This document shows, in pieces, positions 24,201-36,921 of a DNA stretch of 64,000 nt. Position 1 is the first letter of the stretch; each line of letters opens with the position of its first letter. This DNA is from Cheiracanthium punctorium (Eukaryota > Arthropoda > Arachnida > Araneae > Cheiracanthiidae). The DNA is taken from contig JAWZYV010017494.1 in the NCBI GenBank assembly GCA_038373885.1, positions 806,001 through 870,000 of the forward strand, in the 5' to 3' direction. A program made the translations under genes and the position numbers. The notes below the pieces were generated by a model that was not told the origin of the DNA, did no database searches, and worked only from the letters and a program-made list of their open reading frames with translations.

Positions 24201-26131
24201 TACATGTCATGAGACAGTGTGAACATTATATAATCATAATCTGTAAGAGCCCGTATTGGGTCCCTTATAAAAGATCTAGAAATGCTATGCTCACCATTTC
24301 TTAAAGAATTATTTAATGATGCATACTACATTTGTTTTCTTAAAGTGTAGCTTCATGAACACGTTTTTAAAATACTTTCGGTCCCCAAACAATTATGTTT
24401 GCTTTTTTTCATTTCAGTGCCTTTTCGGAAGAAATATAAGTATATTAATGCTGCTGTTTTTAAAAAGAAATATTTGGCAGGAAATTCTATTAATTCCTCG
24501 CCTCATAAGTTTCCTGTCATAGGTGAAAAAACAGATAAACAGAATGTCTGAATTCATAAATATTTTTTCAACTTTGTTAGTATTGGTGTTAAAATTCAAT
24601 GATTAATGCAAAAATATAAATTTAAAAAAAATAAAACTTTACATTTCAGTACAAGTACTTTGTCACAAAATTGTTTACGTTTAATTTGATAGTAAAAGAA
24701 CACACTGACGCTGACGTTTCTTTTCCCCAATGTAAATTATTGAAATCTTCCAAATATTAAAATTATGCTTTCAAAATATTAGGTATACCGGAAAGTAATG
24801 TATTTTGTGCAATAAATTCAAAGATATACATTTTCAATTACAAGTAATTTCAGCCTAAACATACTATTCGTATTTGATCCATTTTCAAACAAAAATCTTA
24901 TAGATTATTTTATAGTTTCAAGGAAGGTATGGATATGGTGGGAAAATAAATGCCGTCTATCCTCCTTGGTAGACAAATTTTAAAATGTTCTGAAAATCAT
25001 ACTCAGGCATTCGGCAGTGTTATATTTCACAGTAAGAATTTTACGAATATGTCTTTTCTCCTTGACATACAGACAGATATGTGAAAAGAAGATTTTGAAC
25101 GCTATCCGCATACCTTTCGAATTTTGTTAAATGTAGTCTAATCTCTCTGCAACACCTTTCCTACAAACTCACATACATGAAAAATTTCGTATTATTAACT
25201 ACTGTACTTTCGGCTAGACTAACTACAGACATACGTAAAAACGATATTACTTCAGGTCCCCTAATATGTAATATTTACAACCTCCGTGAGCAGTAAAATG
25301 CAATAACTGTTTTATGTGTAATATGTGTGATGATTCTGATCTAAAAATAAGTGTTGCATTAATATTACACTAGTTCAAACACATTATTTTAATTTAACAA
25401 CTAATCGCATAACAAATACTGTCATAAATCAACAATTTCTTTCAAGCAATAACAAAAAAAGTAATAGGCCTATTATATTTGTAGTTTTGAATTCATGCTT
25501 CATTCCGTGACATTTGGCAGTTTGTTAAATTTGCTAAACACAGAAATATCTTCATAATCGTTCCTATTAATATACATTTTTGATAAATAAAACAGAAGTC
25601 TAATAAGCGAAGTATTTCATGAAACAGCGCAAAAGTTCATGCTGAACAGTGGAGAAAAGTCATAACATGACTATATTTAAATATTGATTTCTGAGAAACA
25701 TATATTTATATTAAGAGTATGCCATTAACAAAAGAATAATAGGTAACAGTATAATTATTTGTGTGAAAAATTATGTTTTTCAACTCAAACAATGAGAAGT
25801 ATAATGGAATGCGTAAGCAAATACAAATAAAACATATTTCGTTAGCGGCAATTTTAATCTGCTCTACTATAAAACTAAACACAAAAAAACTATGTCTTAC
25901 AGTTAATGAAACATAAAACAGAAAATGCATGACTAATTCGACTTTTACTTAATACCAAATGCCGTAAAATTTGAAGGCATGGTTTATTTACTTTACATTA
26001 TTTTGTTTCAATAAACAAATAAGATAAGAAAGACACGCTCTTCAATTATTTTTTCCATGTTTTGTATGTTTATGTCTTTAAAAATATTTCATGCATTTAA
26101 ACTAATATTTCAATAAGATACGAGTTGTGAT
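21241..26131. other. AT-rich gene-free stretch
   Basis: No gene, RNA or transposon terminus recognised. A diverged tandem duplication (period about 74) lies at about 21946-22092, with caagtta...gacatgaaca type starts at 21946 and 22020. A moderately GC-rich frame at 22538-22849 begins with a non-ATG codon in most of its length and has no recognisable domain. A 'gtccaccaaatggtacttttcatagt' type block (about 23825) resembles one near 45590 (gtccactagatgtcgctttt), suggesting a dispersed repeat. Confidence 0.5.
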
Positions 26132-26209
26132 AATTAAATAACCGGACTGGTGGTACAAAATTTTTATTGATCAAGAATGACATTAGAAAATTTATCACCG
26201 TCAATGTAT

Positions 26210-26800
26210 TCTCCTTGCCAATTCCTGTCGAACTTCATAAGAATTTTTTACTGTCAAAACAGTTTTGGTAGTTCATTTCTGTTAGATTGTCGAGAAACAT
26301 CGCCGCGTTTGCTTTCACCTCTTCTATATTGTCAAACCTTGTGTCATTAAGCTAGGATTTGACCTTGGGGAAGAAAATAACGATGCCAGGTCTGTCCAGA
26401 ATGGTGCCGATGCCGTATTTTGCAAAGAACACATTCACAAATGAAGCGGAATGGTGTGGCGCATTGACTTGATGAAGCATGCAGGACTTTCTCTTCCACA
26501 AATCGGATCTTCCTCTTCAAACTCGTACAGGAAGGGCAGTCAGAATATCAATCTAATATGGTGACTGGATGCCTGACTTTTGGGGACCCAGTCAACATAA
26601 ACAATTGCACGCGTGTCAGGAAAAAAATCATCACGGCTTATTTTGATTTTCTCATTCTGACTTTTTGTCGTGGTATAACAGAGTAGGTTAGACTCTTCTA
26701 TCTCAGCGGTGATTTTAATTTTGGATCATGATTTTGAAAAATGCCACGATTCATCACAAGTAAACAATTAGTCTAAAAATTCTGGATCCGTGTCAATGTT
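26210..26800 (-). pseudogene. Degraded mariner transposase, catalytic to C-terminal part
   Basis: Read on the minus strand with stops and at least one frameshift, the order matches mariner transposases. A DTDPEFL segment leads to CDESWHF (26743-26755), which holds the first catalytic Asp. Next comes IVYVDWVPKSQ, then HQVNAPHHSASF, where the usual HDNAP-type second Asp has become Val, then GIGTIL. PKVKS follows directly, because the PPYSPDLAP segment with the third catalytic Asp is missing. The end is NDTRFDNIEEVKANAAMFLD, the usual C-terminal signature. It is catalytically dead. The N-terminal DNA-binding domain is absent. Confidence 0.75.
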
Positions 26801-26807
26801 TACCGAG

Positions 26808-26960
26808 CTTGAGAGGACAAGATTTGACAGTGTGCAAGAGGTGAAATCAAAAGCGGCGGCGTTTCTGAACAAGCTAGCAGAAATGGACTAGCGGAACTGT
26901 TTTGAGCTGTGGAAAATTCGTATGAAGCCTATACATTGAGAATGCATTGAAGGTGATAAA
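26808..26960 (+). pseudogene. Mariner transposase C-terminal fragment, opposite strand
   Basis: Plus-strand reading gives ERTRFDSVQEVKSKAAAFLN, then KLAEMD, a stop, RNCFELW and later ECIEGDKYSNVTG. This is the same C-terminal segment as the minus-strand relic, in an independent and diverged copy. It forms the right arm of the foldback element. Confidence 0.7.
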
Positions 26961-27019
26961 TATTCTAATGTCACTGGTGATCAACAAAATGTTTTGTAAC
27001 ACCAGTCCGATTATTTAAT

Positions 27020-28130
27020 TGCCACGCCTCTTTTGTTGACTTTTATATTTTATTACAGGGTAAAAATCTCACTGAAACGCTCCGTAGATACGAATTCTTT
27101 CTAGGTTACCGTGTTAAACGACAATTGTCTGAAAATAAAGTAATAAAATAAATGCAATCGCTGTGACATTCAACAGGTGCCATACACAAACAATTTCAAA
27201 TAAAACTATTTTAAACAGTAAGATTTCAGCATACTACCATAGCAAAGGTGCTATACATCCACACTGAGGAACTATCATTGTAAATTGTTCACTGTTGTAA
27301 TGAACTTACAGATGAATCATCAACCAAAGGTCCTTCAAGTGATGCCAAAAAATGATAAAGAACTGAGGAATGAAAAGAAAGACCAAAACCAAAAATGTAA
27401 ATATCAAGAAGCAGATAATCAGATTAAAAATTATGATGTGTTACCAAAACAAGAACATAAATCAAGCGAAACACATCGATTATTAAAAAAAAACTTCTAA
27501 CACAGCAATATAATTATTTTTTTTTACTAAATCTGGTAATGTATCACCTTCAAATTTGACGAGACTCTGGGGATCATCTCAAAAAGCTGCATATATCACG
27601 ATTAATGAAATTTTGTGATACCCTGTAAAAAATATTTATATCACTTAAATGAAGACTAAGCCTTTATGAACGTTTACTTATTGTATTGTGCTCTGAATAG
27701 ATTATGATGTCTCTAAAATACCATAGAACGTAGCACATTGGAATTCCTTTAGATGTTCTTATAGAAGAATTGTTTGTGCTTCATACATTATTTTCAATGG
27801 AGAGAATCATTTATAATCTTTAAAAATCAATTCTTAATAACAATTAGCAATCCTTACTAATATATAAGGGTGATAATCACGAAGCGTGAAAAAAACTAAT
27901 GTCAGATAGTTTTCTAGTAATATTTATTATTAATTCTTCAACTAGTACAAGTTTTTCATAAAGCTGAAGAAGGAATTTTCATTAAAAAAAAATCATAACT
28001 TATTGGATATTCATGATTTTATTTTACATTTTTGAGCCGTGAAAAAAGTTTTTGTTATTTTAGTCACTGCCCCGGTCATTTCTCTCATCATATGCATCAT
28101 TTCTCTCACACCAGGGCTACAGGAAATACT
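27020..28130. other. Non-coding stretch
   Basis: No firm gene. A Lys/Gln/Asn-rich frame of about 66 codons from an ATG near 27300 to 27500 follows a ttacag that could act as a 3' splice site. It has no recognisable domain and its composition is what AT-rich DNA gives, so it is not called. Confidence 0.45.
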
Positions 28131-28138
28131 AATAGGTA

Positions 28139-28410
28139 AAGAATGCCAGAAATTTGTTTTACATTAGGCATCAGATATAAAATTTATATCAAAAGAAGTA
28201 AAAAATATATTTCTGTAGCCAAAATAAAATTCAATTCAAAATCAAATCAAATCAAATAAACTTTAATATTTAAAATATAATTTTAACCAAAGTAAAGAAT
28301 GACAAAGACAGAAATTTGTTTTCCATTTGACATCAGATGTAACATTTGGGATCAAAAGAATTAAAAAGAAAAAAAAATACATTGCTGTAGTAAAAATAAA
28401 ATAAAATTTA
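28139..28410 (+). repeat. Diverged tandem duplication, period about 162
   Basis: Blocks starting cagaaatttgtttt at 28147 and 28309 align through catcagatrtaa, atcaaaagaa and ctgtagyaaaaataaaat. Divergence is moderate, so the duplication is not recent. Confidence 0.55.
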
Positions 28411-31018
28411 AATGACTTAGAAAATTGGCAAAAATTACAATTTCTCTGGCTTTTTAAAATTTTATTTTCTAAACGTATTTTTCACTTATTTTCAAAACTG
28501 TGTTGTTCACTGAGTTATATCCTTGTTGAAAAAAAAAATTCAAAACATAAACATGACTTTTTCTTTAAAAGATTTTGATAGAAATTATGCAAATCATCTG
28601 CTTTATTTTGTCCCATTTTGTAGGAATCACTCATACATCAACTTTCTTGGGTTTGAAGTACACGAATACATCCAAAATACTCTTTAAACAATTATTGCCT
28701 ATTGAGCGGTCGAAATGGAATTTTTTTGGGAGCTTCTATATAGTTGAACTCGCCATTATGAATAGGGTACATGAATATTTCAGTCAGTTCGAGTACGGAC
28801 AGACAGAAATTATAAGTACACTGAGCTGTACTAACTAGAGATAAACTGTTTAAAAGTAAATATATGCACACAATACATTTTAAACAATATTTTAAATGTG
28901 TATGCAGTTCTTTTTTTGGTTAAAAAAAATCTATTTATGGTTACGTTCAGTTTAGCTAAAGAAAAATTTGCAAGTTCTCTGCAAAATTCACATCATTTTT
29001 TGTAAAATTTGCAAAGAGTTTAAGAGAACGCGTACTAGCCTAAAAGAACAGTTAAACTAACTGGACATATTGGACAAGTATGAATAAGCATTTTTATTTG
29101 CGCGCAATTTCGTAAAATTAGAAAGTCTGTTAGAGTTTTAAAAATGTTGCATTTAATCAAAGATTTTTACCTTTTAGAGGGCGGTACTTACATTTAGAAA
29201 AGCTAGTTTATAACGTACTTTAAATTCAAGTTCAAAAATATTGACTTAAAACAATACATCTTAATGCTAAAATATTAAAACATTAATGGAATATTTAGAA
29301 ACCTTTAAAAGATGTATGACCAACTTTGTTGAAAGCACAGAAAAGAAAAATGTAATCAAATTTGTCAGAAAAAGTAATCCCATATGAACTTTCATTTAAA
29401 ATATTCATGAAAGGTGTTTTTTCTTATTAGTATAGCAATTAAATAGTTGGTAACAATATTAATTTTGTTATTGTATTTCTAACGAGTATTGGAAGAAAAC
29501 TGAGTTTCAATATAAAGTTTACGAGCACATTTTTTGCTTTATTGAAGCACAACTTTTTTTAGTAGCAGAAAAATTATTTTGATGAATGCAGTTATGCGTA
29601 CAGATATTTAAGTTACTTTTCTAATTTGAAGAACTCGTAATTTGAGCGTACAAAGAATTTTTTTATAAATTTAAAGGAAGAGAGAAGGAGAAAATAATTG
29701 TAAGAAATTTTTAAGAAAATAATTGTAGCTATCGCAATATTTCTGAATAGAGATGGTTGCGAGAAGAAAACTGTAAAAACACAAGTATGCCACTCAATCA
29801 TATAAATTTTAGAGGAGAATAAATTCATTTTAAATTCAGAAAACTTACTGCCTCTGGTACAGACAATCAAACTCGTCGAATAACTAATTAATTGCTCTTT
29901 AAAAATATAAATCGTAAAAAAATCAAATATATTTTAGTCAAATGTATTTTAGAAGCGCGATATTTTGAAAAATTATTTATCCTTTAGTATACTAAACAAA
30001 AATAAGAAAATAAAGTAGTGATTATTCTTTTCTTCAGACAATAGACCATAATTGGTATGTATTATTGCTGGTCCATTTAAAATGTTTAAAAGCTAATTCC
30101 ATTATTATTCCATACCGAAATATGTCCGGCAAAACATTATAATCAATGTTTTTATGATTGGGATGTTTTTTAAAGAAGAAATATATATATTATTTAATTT
30201 TAAATGCTATAACTTTTATAATATGACTAGCTGGAATATTTAATTTTTCTTATTATCGACTCACATATAATCACTAATTATACTATTACTGAGAACAGAA
30301 ACAAGATATATGATTGTAGTGAAGAGTTCTTGGAAATCCTCTCATCATAAGAAAACATTTATAAAAAAAACGTTTAAAATCCGTATTGTGCAAAAAATAA
30401 AGTGCAATATAAATTTAATAATACCTTTGAAAATTTAAAATTCATACAATCGATAGGATTAATGTTCTTTAAAAGAAAAGTCGATAAACTGAATTCTTCA
30501 AAACCAAAATTAAAAAAAAAATTATGAAATGTATATATTATCTTAGTCACAGAGTTTATTAAAATTTCATTATAGGATGGTATATTATTAATGATTTTTA
30601 ATCGTATAATGCAGATGGAAACTCCTTGATACTAGAATATAAAACTCTATTCAGATAATAGTTTTAACGTCAATAATAGAGACAATTTCAGCAACAGTAT
30701 TAACATAAACAAAATTTTATTTTAAACTAAAGAAAAAGATATAATTTGGCATTTTGATGGGCAAAAGCTATTAAAAAGGTATTTTAAAAAGATTATGAAT
30801 AATTTAATATACTTTGTTACTAATTTACAGTTAAAATTGCCTTGCTTGTTTTTATATTTACTTCACAATATATTTTATTTCTGGCAAATTGAGATCTTAA
30901 TTCTTATGCAAAATCTTTTAATAATAAACAGATATTAAAAAATTCGTTTAAAAATCCTTTTGAACAAACTTCACATAAAAATAAGTTAAATTATTAAATA
31001 AAAACTCATCCATAGTTT
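28411..31018. other. AT-rich gene-free stretch
   Basis: No gene supported. Includes the small repeat fragment with cggacagacag at about 28795. A minus-strand frame at 29613-29870 is Phe/Ile/Ser-rich with no domain and is not called. Confidence 0.5.
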
Positions 31019-31242
31019 CGCAGTAACTTTTAAATATTTCACTTCTTAAAATCACAAGGAAGGTCTATGGTTTTTCCTCAAGGTGAAGACACTAAAATCA
31101 TATCTTTTATTCAGTACTCTTTATCTTTTACGCAGTAACTTTTAAATATTTCACTTTTTAAAATTAGGAGGAAGGATTATGGTTTTTCCTCAAGGTCAAG
31201 ACAGTAAAATCGTATCTTTTATTCAGCACTTTAAAGTAAGCT
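31019..31242 (+). repeat. Tandem duplication, period 112, two units
   Basis: Units start at cgcagtaacttttaaatatt (31019 and 31131). They match through tttcactt, ttaaaat, ggaagg, tatggtttttcctcaaggt, gaca.taaaatc and tatcttttattcag. Both units are nearly full length. Confidence 0.8.
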
Positions 31243-31379
31243 TCTCTGAACGGGCCTCACGTTCAAACGTAACTCCAGACGTTTAACATCTTTTACTTGT
31301 TTGCAAACTTGCTCACGGTGTTATTTTATTAGTTGCCTTTTCGCATTTCTTATTAATATTTTATTCTCACGTGGTTCCA

Positions 31380-31700
31380 TTTTCAGAACGGGCCCCGGCC
31401 CCAACTTGTTCCCCAGACCCTGTCCTGCTATGAGCCACTCTACATACTCTTGTGTCCTTGACCGATTGATCTGTAAATTCTGCAGCGAGCAAAAACTCGA
31501 AGAAATATATTCAGAGAGAGCGATAGGCCGCCAAATGCGGCAAACTTCGGATTGGGTGGAAAAAGACGCCTCACGTGAGAGGAGGAGAAAAATTCCGGGA
31601 CCTTCGAGAGAGGCAAGAAACATAACAGCAGGTGTAGGGATGGATTTTCTCGAAAACTTTTCCTTACCTGCTCCCGTTTCCCCCAGGAAATTAGGAAAAA
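31380..31700. other. GC-rich island with splice-like signals
   Basis: A sharp GC/CpG rise in an AT-rich context. The plus strand has a good acceptor-like ttccattttcag ending at 31386, followed by aacgggccccggcccc and a frame open to 31736, and a donor-like CAG|GTGTAG near 31630. The minus strand has a consensus donor CAG|GTAAGG (intron side 31662-31667). Long frames overlap on both strands. The plus-strand one has no ATG at its start (TTG at 31301), and neither has a recognisable domain. It may be an unidentified exon, a non-coding first exon with promoter, or a repeat. Confidence 0.35.
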
Positions 31701-34700
31701 AAAAGAGCAATGTCCGTATTAATTTTATAAGTTTCTAAGATTGCAAAGATAACAGGAGAAACGACATGCACAGCATATAGGATGCACTTTTGTATTTAGG
31801 AGTGTTTATATTATTGAAAATGATATAAATGCAATTTAAAAGGACTTTCATCATACAGATTTATGCACATTTTCAATAAATCAAACGTCGACTCACGATG
31901 TTTTAAATTTAAAATGTTAATTATGATATTTAAAAAAAACCATTAAATTCCGATCTGTATTTGTTATATAGTTAGATAAATATCGGTTTTTAAATATTCT
32001 TTTCATCAGTCAGAAAGTACCTAGATATTACTTATATTAAATACTATAATTCAATTTTCTTGCTATTACTCTCATTATATTAATTTTTGTTCTATGTAAG
32101 TATTATGTGAGATATTTATTCAGTAAACCTTGTAAAGTATATTTTAACATTTCAGAATTTTAAAAATGTAATTCTAATTCTAAAACATTTCCCTTTTGAA
32201 AACAAACATTTTGCCGACTTCATCCTTATCCCTCTGAGCGTCTTAAAATGGTCAAATAAAATAAAGTTTTTTTCGCTGTACAATTTTCATGCAAATATAA
32301 TATGATAAAAAGGAAAAAAAAACTTTTGGTAGGAAAACTTCTAATCATGCAAAATAAGCTACAGTGTTTTTCTGAATGAATCCAAAATTCTCTTCAAGAT
32401 AATTAGAAAAATCCTATATTTGGACCTCAAATTTCGCGCGAATTAGGTTTATAACGGGAAATGATCGGTCAAAATACATCGCGTTTTATCCGGTATTAAT
32501 GTTACTTAAAGATAGTTTGAGACAACTGTGTGTAAAGAAATATTTCTTCAACAAATATTGGTGATTAAAAAATATCACTTCTAATTTTACGTTAAGAGCA
32601 AGAATCTCATAGAGTGACACACCTGTCATTCATGCCATCTCATTTTCACCAAAAAATTCCCATTATTTATTTATCTTCTGAATGTATCAAATCCAGAATA
32701 TTTCATTCCAAAGTTGAATTGCTCATTTTTTTATGCCGCCCCCCGAAAAAGACCGTTTAGCACTCAAAATTGGGCGTTTTTCTCAGACGTGGATAATGCT
32801 ATGGTCAAAAACTCTTTGAGGGAAAAACTTGCCACGAAATTTGTTTCATATTCTGGAATGTTAGAGGATAGAACTTTATGAAATATATGAGAAATCTCTG
32901 AGCAGGTTGTTGCCGCAAGGTCACTGAAGGTCACAAAAAGATGCATTTTCAACGTTTTTGCCATTTTTAAGGCTTAATCATAGTTTGCGCCTTCAAGTTG
33001 CCATAGGAAAAGAGGTGTCTTTGTATTGGCACTTATAAAAAATGCATACATAGTTGAAGCAAGTCGAATGCGCTTTCAGTTTTATAGATCCAATATGGGA
33101 AAAATTTTGTTTTTAACCGATATTCAAGGTGTCATAAAATCTGGCGGCAGAGGTTTATTGCAAAATATTTTATATCAATGTTATGCTCTATTGCTCGTCT
33201 TTACGAAAAAAAAATAACTTTACTGAGGCAAATTCCTTTAAAAAATTAAAACTTTTTAAACATACCCTATACTTGCAGTTGGAACTTTTTTGCTTCTCAG
33301 AACTACTTATATAAATTACTGTTTTATTTACTTACTTAATTTATAGCTAATTTAATACTTTAAAGTATTGCAATAAATATATAATGTTGATGTTACTTAT
33401 TTTATTTTATAACCAAAATTTTTTACTATACAACGAATTGAAGCGTAAATGGAAAAATGTATTCGGTCAGGACTGTCAATATTTTTACATTTATAGTAGT
33501 CCTCAACCCCCTGTCTGCCCATGGATTAAATGGTACTGGGCCGCTCAAGGAATATGAAATTAGAGTAGTCTAAAATGCAAACAATCAAAATATAAACAAT
33601 GAATTCCCCTTCAGCAGGCCAAGGTAAAATTAGCAAACGTCGACCGCTCCGCAATAAAAAGCTTGGAGAGCACTGTTTTATTGAGACTCCTCTGAATGCC
33701 CTTTAAGTTTGATACTGTAAATGGATCAGCATTAGAGAATTGTATAGGAGTGAAGAAGGCAGTGCGTTGGCGTACTGTTTCAATATCATTTCACATTGGC
33801 TATTTAACTCTCGAGCTCCTCTCGGTGTAAAAATTTTCTTTTAAATAGGTCATTCTAACACTTTTGTAGAAGTTTCTCAATGTAAAACTATTTATTATAC
33901 ATAAAAGCATAAAATAAATGAAGTTAAACTTTTTTATACATTTCAGTGTAAAAAGTTTGATCTCTTCGGCCACTCTGGTAAGTGTAATACCTTCGGGTCA
34001 TTGTAGTGGTGAATGCCTAATCGGCAAGCGCCCGTCCATTACTTAAAAAAAAAAATCTCTTCGCTTTATCTTGGAAATATGAAAGTGAAAATTTACTAAA
34101 TGTCAACTTTTCAATCTAAAAAAAAATGTGTAATTGAATTAAAATAATAAAAAAGTACGTAAATTTTGTTACAAGCACAACGTTCCTCATTTTCTTAAAT
34201 CGCAGCATATAAAATTTCCTCATCCTCTTCATTTTCATCATCATCTCTTAATGCATAAACTTTATTAGTTTTTCTTTTCATTCTACTAAAATAATATATC
34301 ACTTGTTCCCCATGCCAAATATATCTCGTTTTTCTTCCCATCTACTAAAAGACTTTATCATTTTTACAATACTTTGCACAGTTAATTTATTACCTGTTTT
34401 GCCTCCTTGTAAAAGCGGCCTTGAATTGTTTTTGATTTTCACTTAGGAGTGACACGTTTAAGTTTTAGAGCCCATATCTTTTGTGACACAAGGCTTGAAA
34501 AGATTTTATTCCTAGAAGATGCTTTAGCAGTCTCAAAAGTGCTATTTTGATGGTTTGTCATTTTTTGTTACAGTTTTCCTCTTTTCAAATGCATCTTTAG
34601 CTTGATCCATCCCTGAAAATAACTTAGAAATTGTAATCGGTCCTCTTGCTATGCAATGATAAATCATCAGCAGTTTCAAATTCCGAAATAGTTCTCTTCA

Positions 34701-36921
34701 GGACAAGACATGAAGTTCACAAACTTTCGACTAAGGAATAACCATGTTGGCTTTTTATTTGGATTTTTGGTGAGCTGAATGGACATATTATTTGAATACT
34801 GCAATTAAAATTCACTCGCTCTAATGGAACTTACTACATTCAACAAATTATTGTTCTAGTGAAACTACTATTCAAAAAATGCTTAAAAAGTTTAAATAAT
34901 TTCTACATAATATTATAACTTTATATGTAGTATTACTTCTCTGAATTTTCATGCGATTCCAATTACAATTTAAGTAATATGATTTTTTTACCTTGTTTTT
35001 TACTATGTTTTTTGAAAACCTGGGTTGGGGTGAGAGGAAATGAAGTAGTTTTTGTATTATCGCTGAAACTACACAAAATTCTAAAATCTGCACAACCTGG
35101 GGTCCAATCTCTGCAAATTTTTGGTCTTCTACGGTATACAAGTAAAGTGGAACTTGCTAAAGTGACCACCTTGGTAAAGAGACCACCAGTCTGTAGTGAT
35201 TACTTTTGTTCAATTTCATTTTATAACCACCATACTTAACCACCTTTCCAAGGTGAGCAGTTGTTTTTCTTCCCGAGAAGGGCCACCTTAGACAGTCTCT
35301 GCTGTATATAGTATATACTATAAGAATATAATACTAAAAACAATTTACAAAGCTAAAAATTCAATAATTTTCATAATAGTTCTGAGAAGCAAAATGGTTT
35401 CAACTGCACGTATAGGGGTATCTTAATGTTTTTAAAGCAATTTGTCTCTGTGAAGTTAATTTTTTGTGAAGACAAGTAATAGAGCATAACATTGACATAT
35501 AAGATTTTTCAGTAAACCACTGCCTCAAAAATTTACTTTGTAGTGACTGTTCTTGTTCAATCTGTCAGTCAATATGTAGTCTCGCTTAGTTGGCCTGTAG
35601 ATTGGAGAGAGGTGCAGATTCAGAGAATGCGTCTTCTCTAGTGATACTCTTATCGCAAACCTACAAAGTGGCTTTTATACATCCATCAAGTGAATCCTTT
35701 CGACCAGGGTGCGAATTGACGGGGGGAGGGGGCGGGTTGATGCCGGGGATCGTTCCCGGCTGAAGAATATAATATCCCTGACTAGAGAAATATGAAATAT
35801 TAATTGATCCCTGCCAGGGATACTATTTTTCCCCTTCTGGACAAATGTTAAACTAATCTCCTTACAAGCTCAACAATACCTAACGATTTTAAGTGTCGAG
35901 AATAGAAATTCTTCTTTTGTTTACCAGACAAAATAGCGTTGAAAACATCTCTGAAATAGATGTACACATGTCTGATGCTACTTCTCATTCTGTAACTGGG
36001 GTCAGGTTTCAAAGGAAGACTGCGAAATGAACGAACAAGCACTGCTTTGCCGCGAGCCGAATTTGAAGGTAGACGTAGAATTGACATAGGCAGGAATATA
36101 TGTGCATAGACATTCGGGGGTCGACTTTTGTTTGAATTTAAGTCCCTTCCCAGACATGATGGTGGCTGCATTTGTCATGTAATACCTAATATATTATCTG
36201 AGTAGAGCATTTACACCTTCCTTACTTTTTCTTTCTTTCTTTCTTTTTTTTCTTTTTTTTTTTCAAATGTCCCCTTCTGAAGAATGTTTCCTTTCAAATG
36301 TCGCCCCCTGAAACAAAAATCTTCAATATCAAAAATCAAAAATCTCCTGACAAAAATCTTCAATAAGCACCCTGCCTTCGACCTTGTCGCTCCAAATATT
36401 CACCGGTGGCTCCAAATTTCCCTCGGAGACTGATTCAGCCTTTCGTGTTCTCCGCAATAACAATGCATAAATTATCTGGTCAACTTGCAATTAAAAAAAT
36501 TCCACCTTTCAGGCAGTAATGATTGCAATTTAACAAGCTGTTAATTTGTTTACACATTCTACATTTGACTCAGCAATCATATACACCGATAGCTGATCTG
36601 CACTCCATATACTGCAAGATACATAGATCAAGAATCATATAGGACAATAAATACTAAAACGTTATAACACACAGAACCAAAGAACGTAACATTAACTGGT
36701 TGAAATCTCAGAAAGGCGTACCAGTCTGTAAGCTTGCGGATTCGGTTCTTGAGCAGGCCGCTGTGTCAAATTATGCATTAATTAAAATTCGTTTTCCACT
36801 TCTACTGCCAAAATTAATTTGACCTAATGTAGCAGGTTCTTCGTGATTCGCAACGTTAGCTTTAAAGGCAATCTCACAGACAATCATATACACCCACTTT
36901 CCGAAAGTCTCCAGAGATATG
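31701..36921. other. Gene-poor stretch with possible transposon ends
   Basis: No firm gene. A 66-codon minus-strand frame with an ATG start (32764-32964) has no known domain. On the minus strand from about 35299, tacagcagagactgtctaag resembles a pogo/Tigger-type CAG-initiated end beside TATA, but its partner was not found. A tagtagtcctcaaccccctg block near 33496 with gggccgctcaagg nearby resembles a hAT-type end. A (CTTT)n-rich pyrimidine tract is at about 36229-36263. An Asp/Glu-rich minus-strand reading near 34210-34250 is not assignable. Confidence 0.4.

Larger units (their letters stand above)
26132..27019. mobile_element. Foldback mariner relic (two inverted 3' ends)
   Basis: Both ends are the same transposon 3' end in inverted orientation: taattaaataaccggactgg on the left, and its near-complement ending ccgattatttaatt on the right. 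Imperfect arms of about 215 bases (26132-26350 and 26805-27019) both encode the C-terminal part of a mariner-family transposase, pointing outward. The core between them holds the middle of the transposase on the minus strand. The structure could come from an inverted duplication, or from insertion of one truncated copy beside another. Confidence 0.7.

Noticed and set aside
31301..31738. 145-codon plus-strand protein
   Set aside because: The frame begins at TTG and includes an intron-like T-rich stretch before an acceptor-like ttttcag. At most the part after 31386 could be an exon, so it is reported only as a GC island.
34210..35300. Possible transposon coding relic on the minus strand (Asp/Glu-rich run, Lys-rich pieces)
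   Set aside because: Many stops and no recognisable motif order; only an isolated CAG-type end near 35299.
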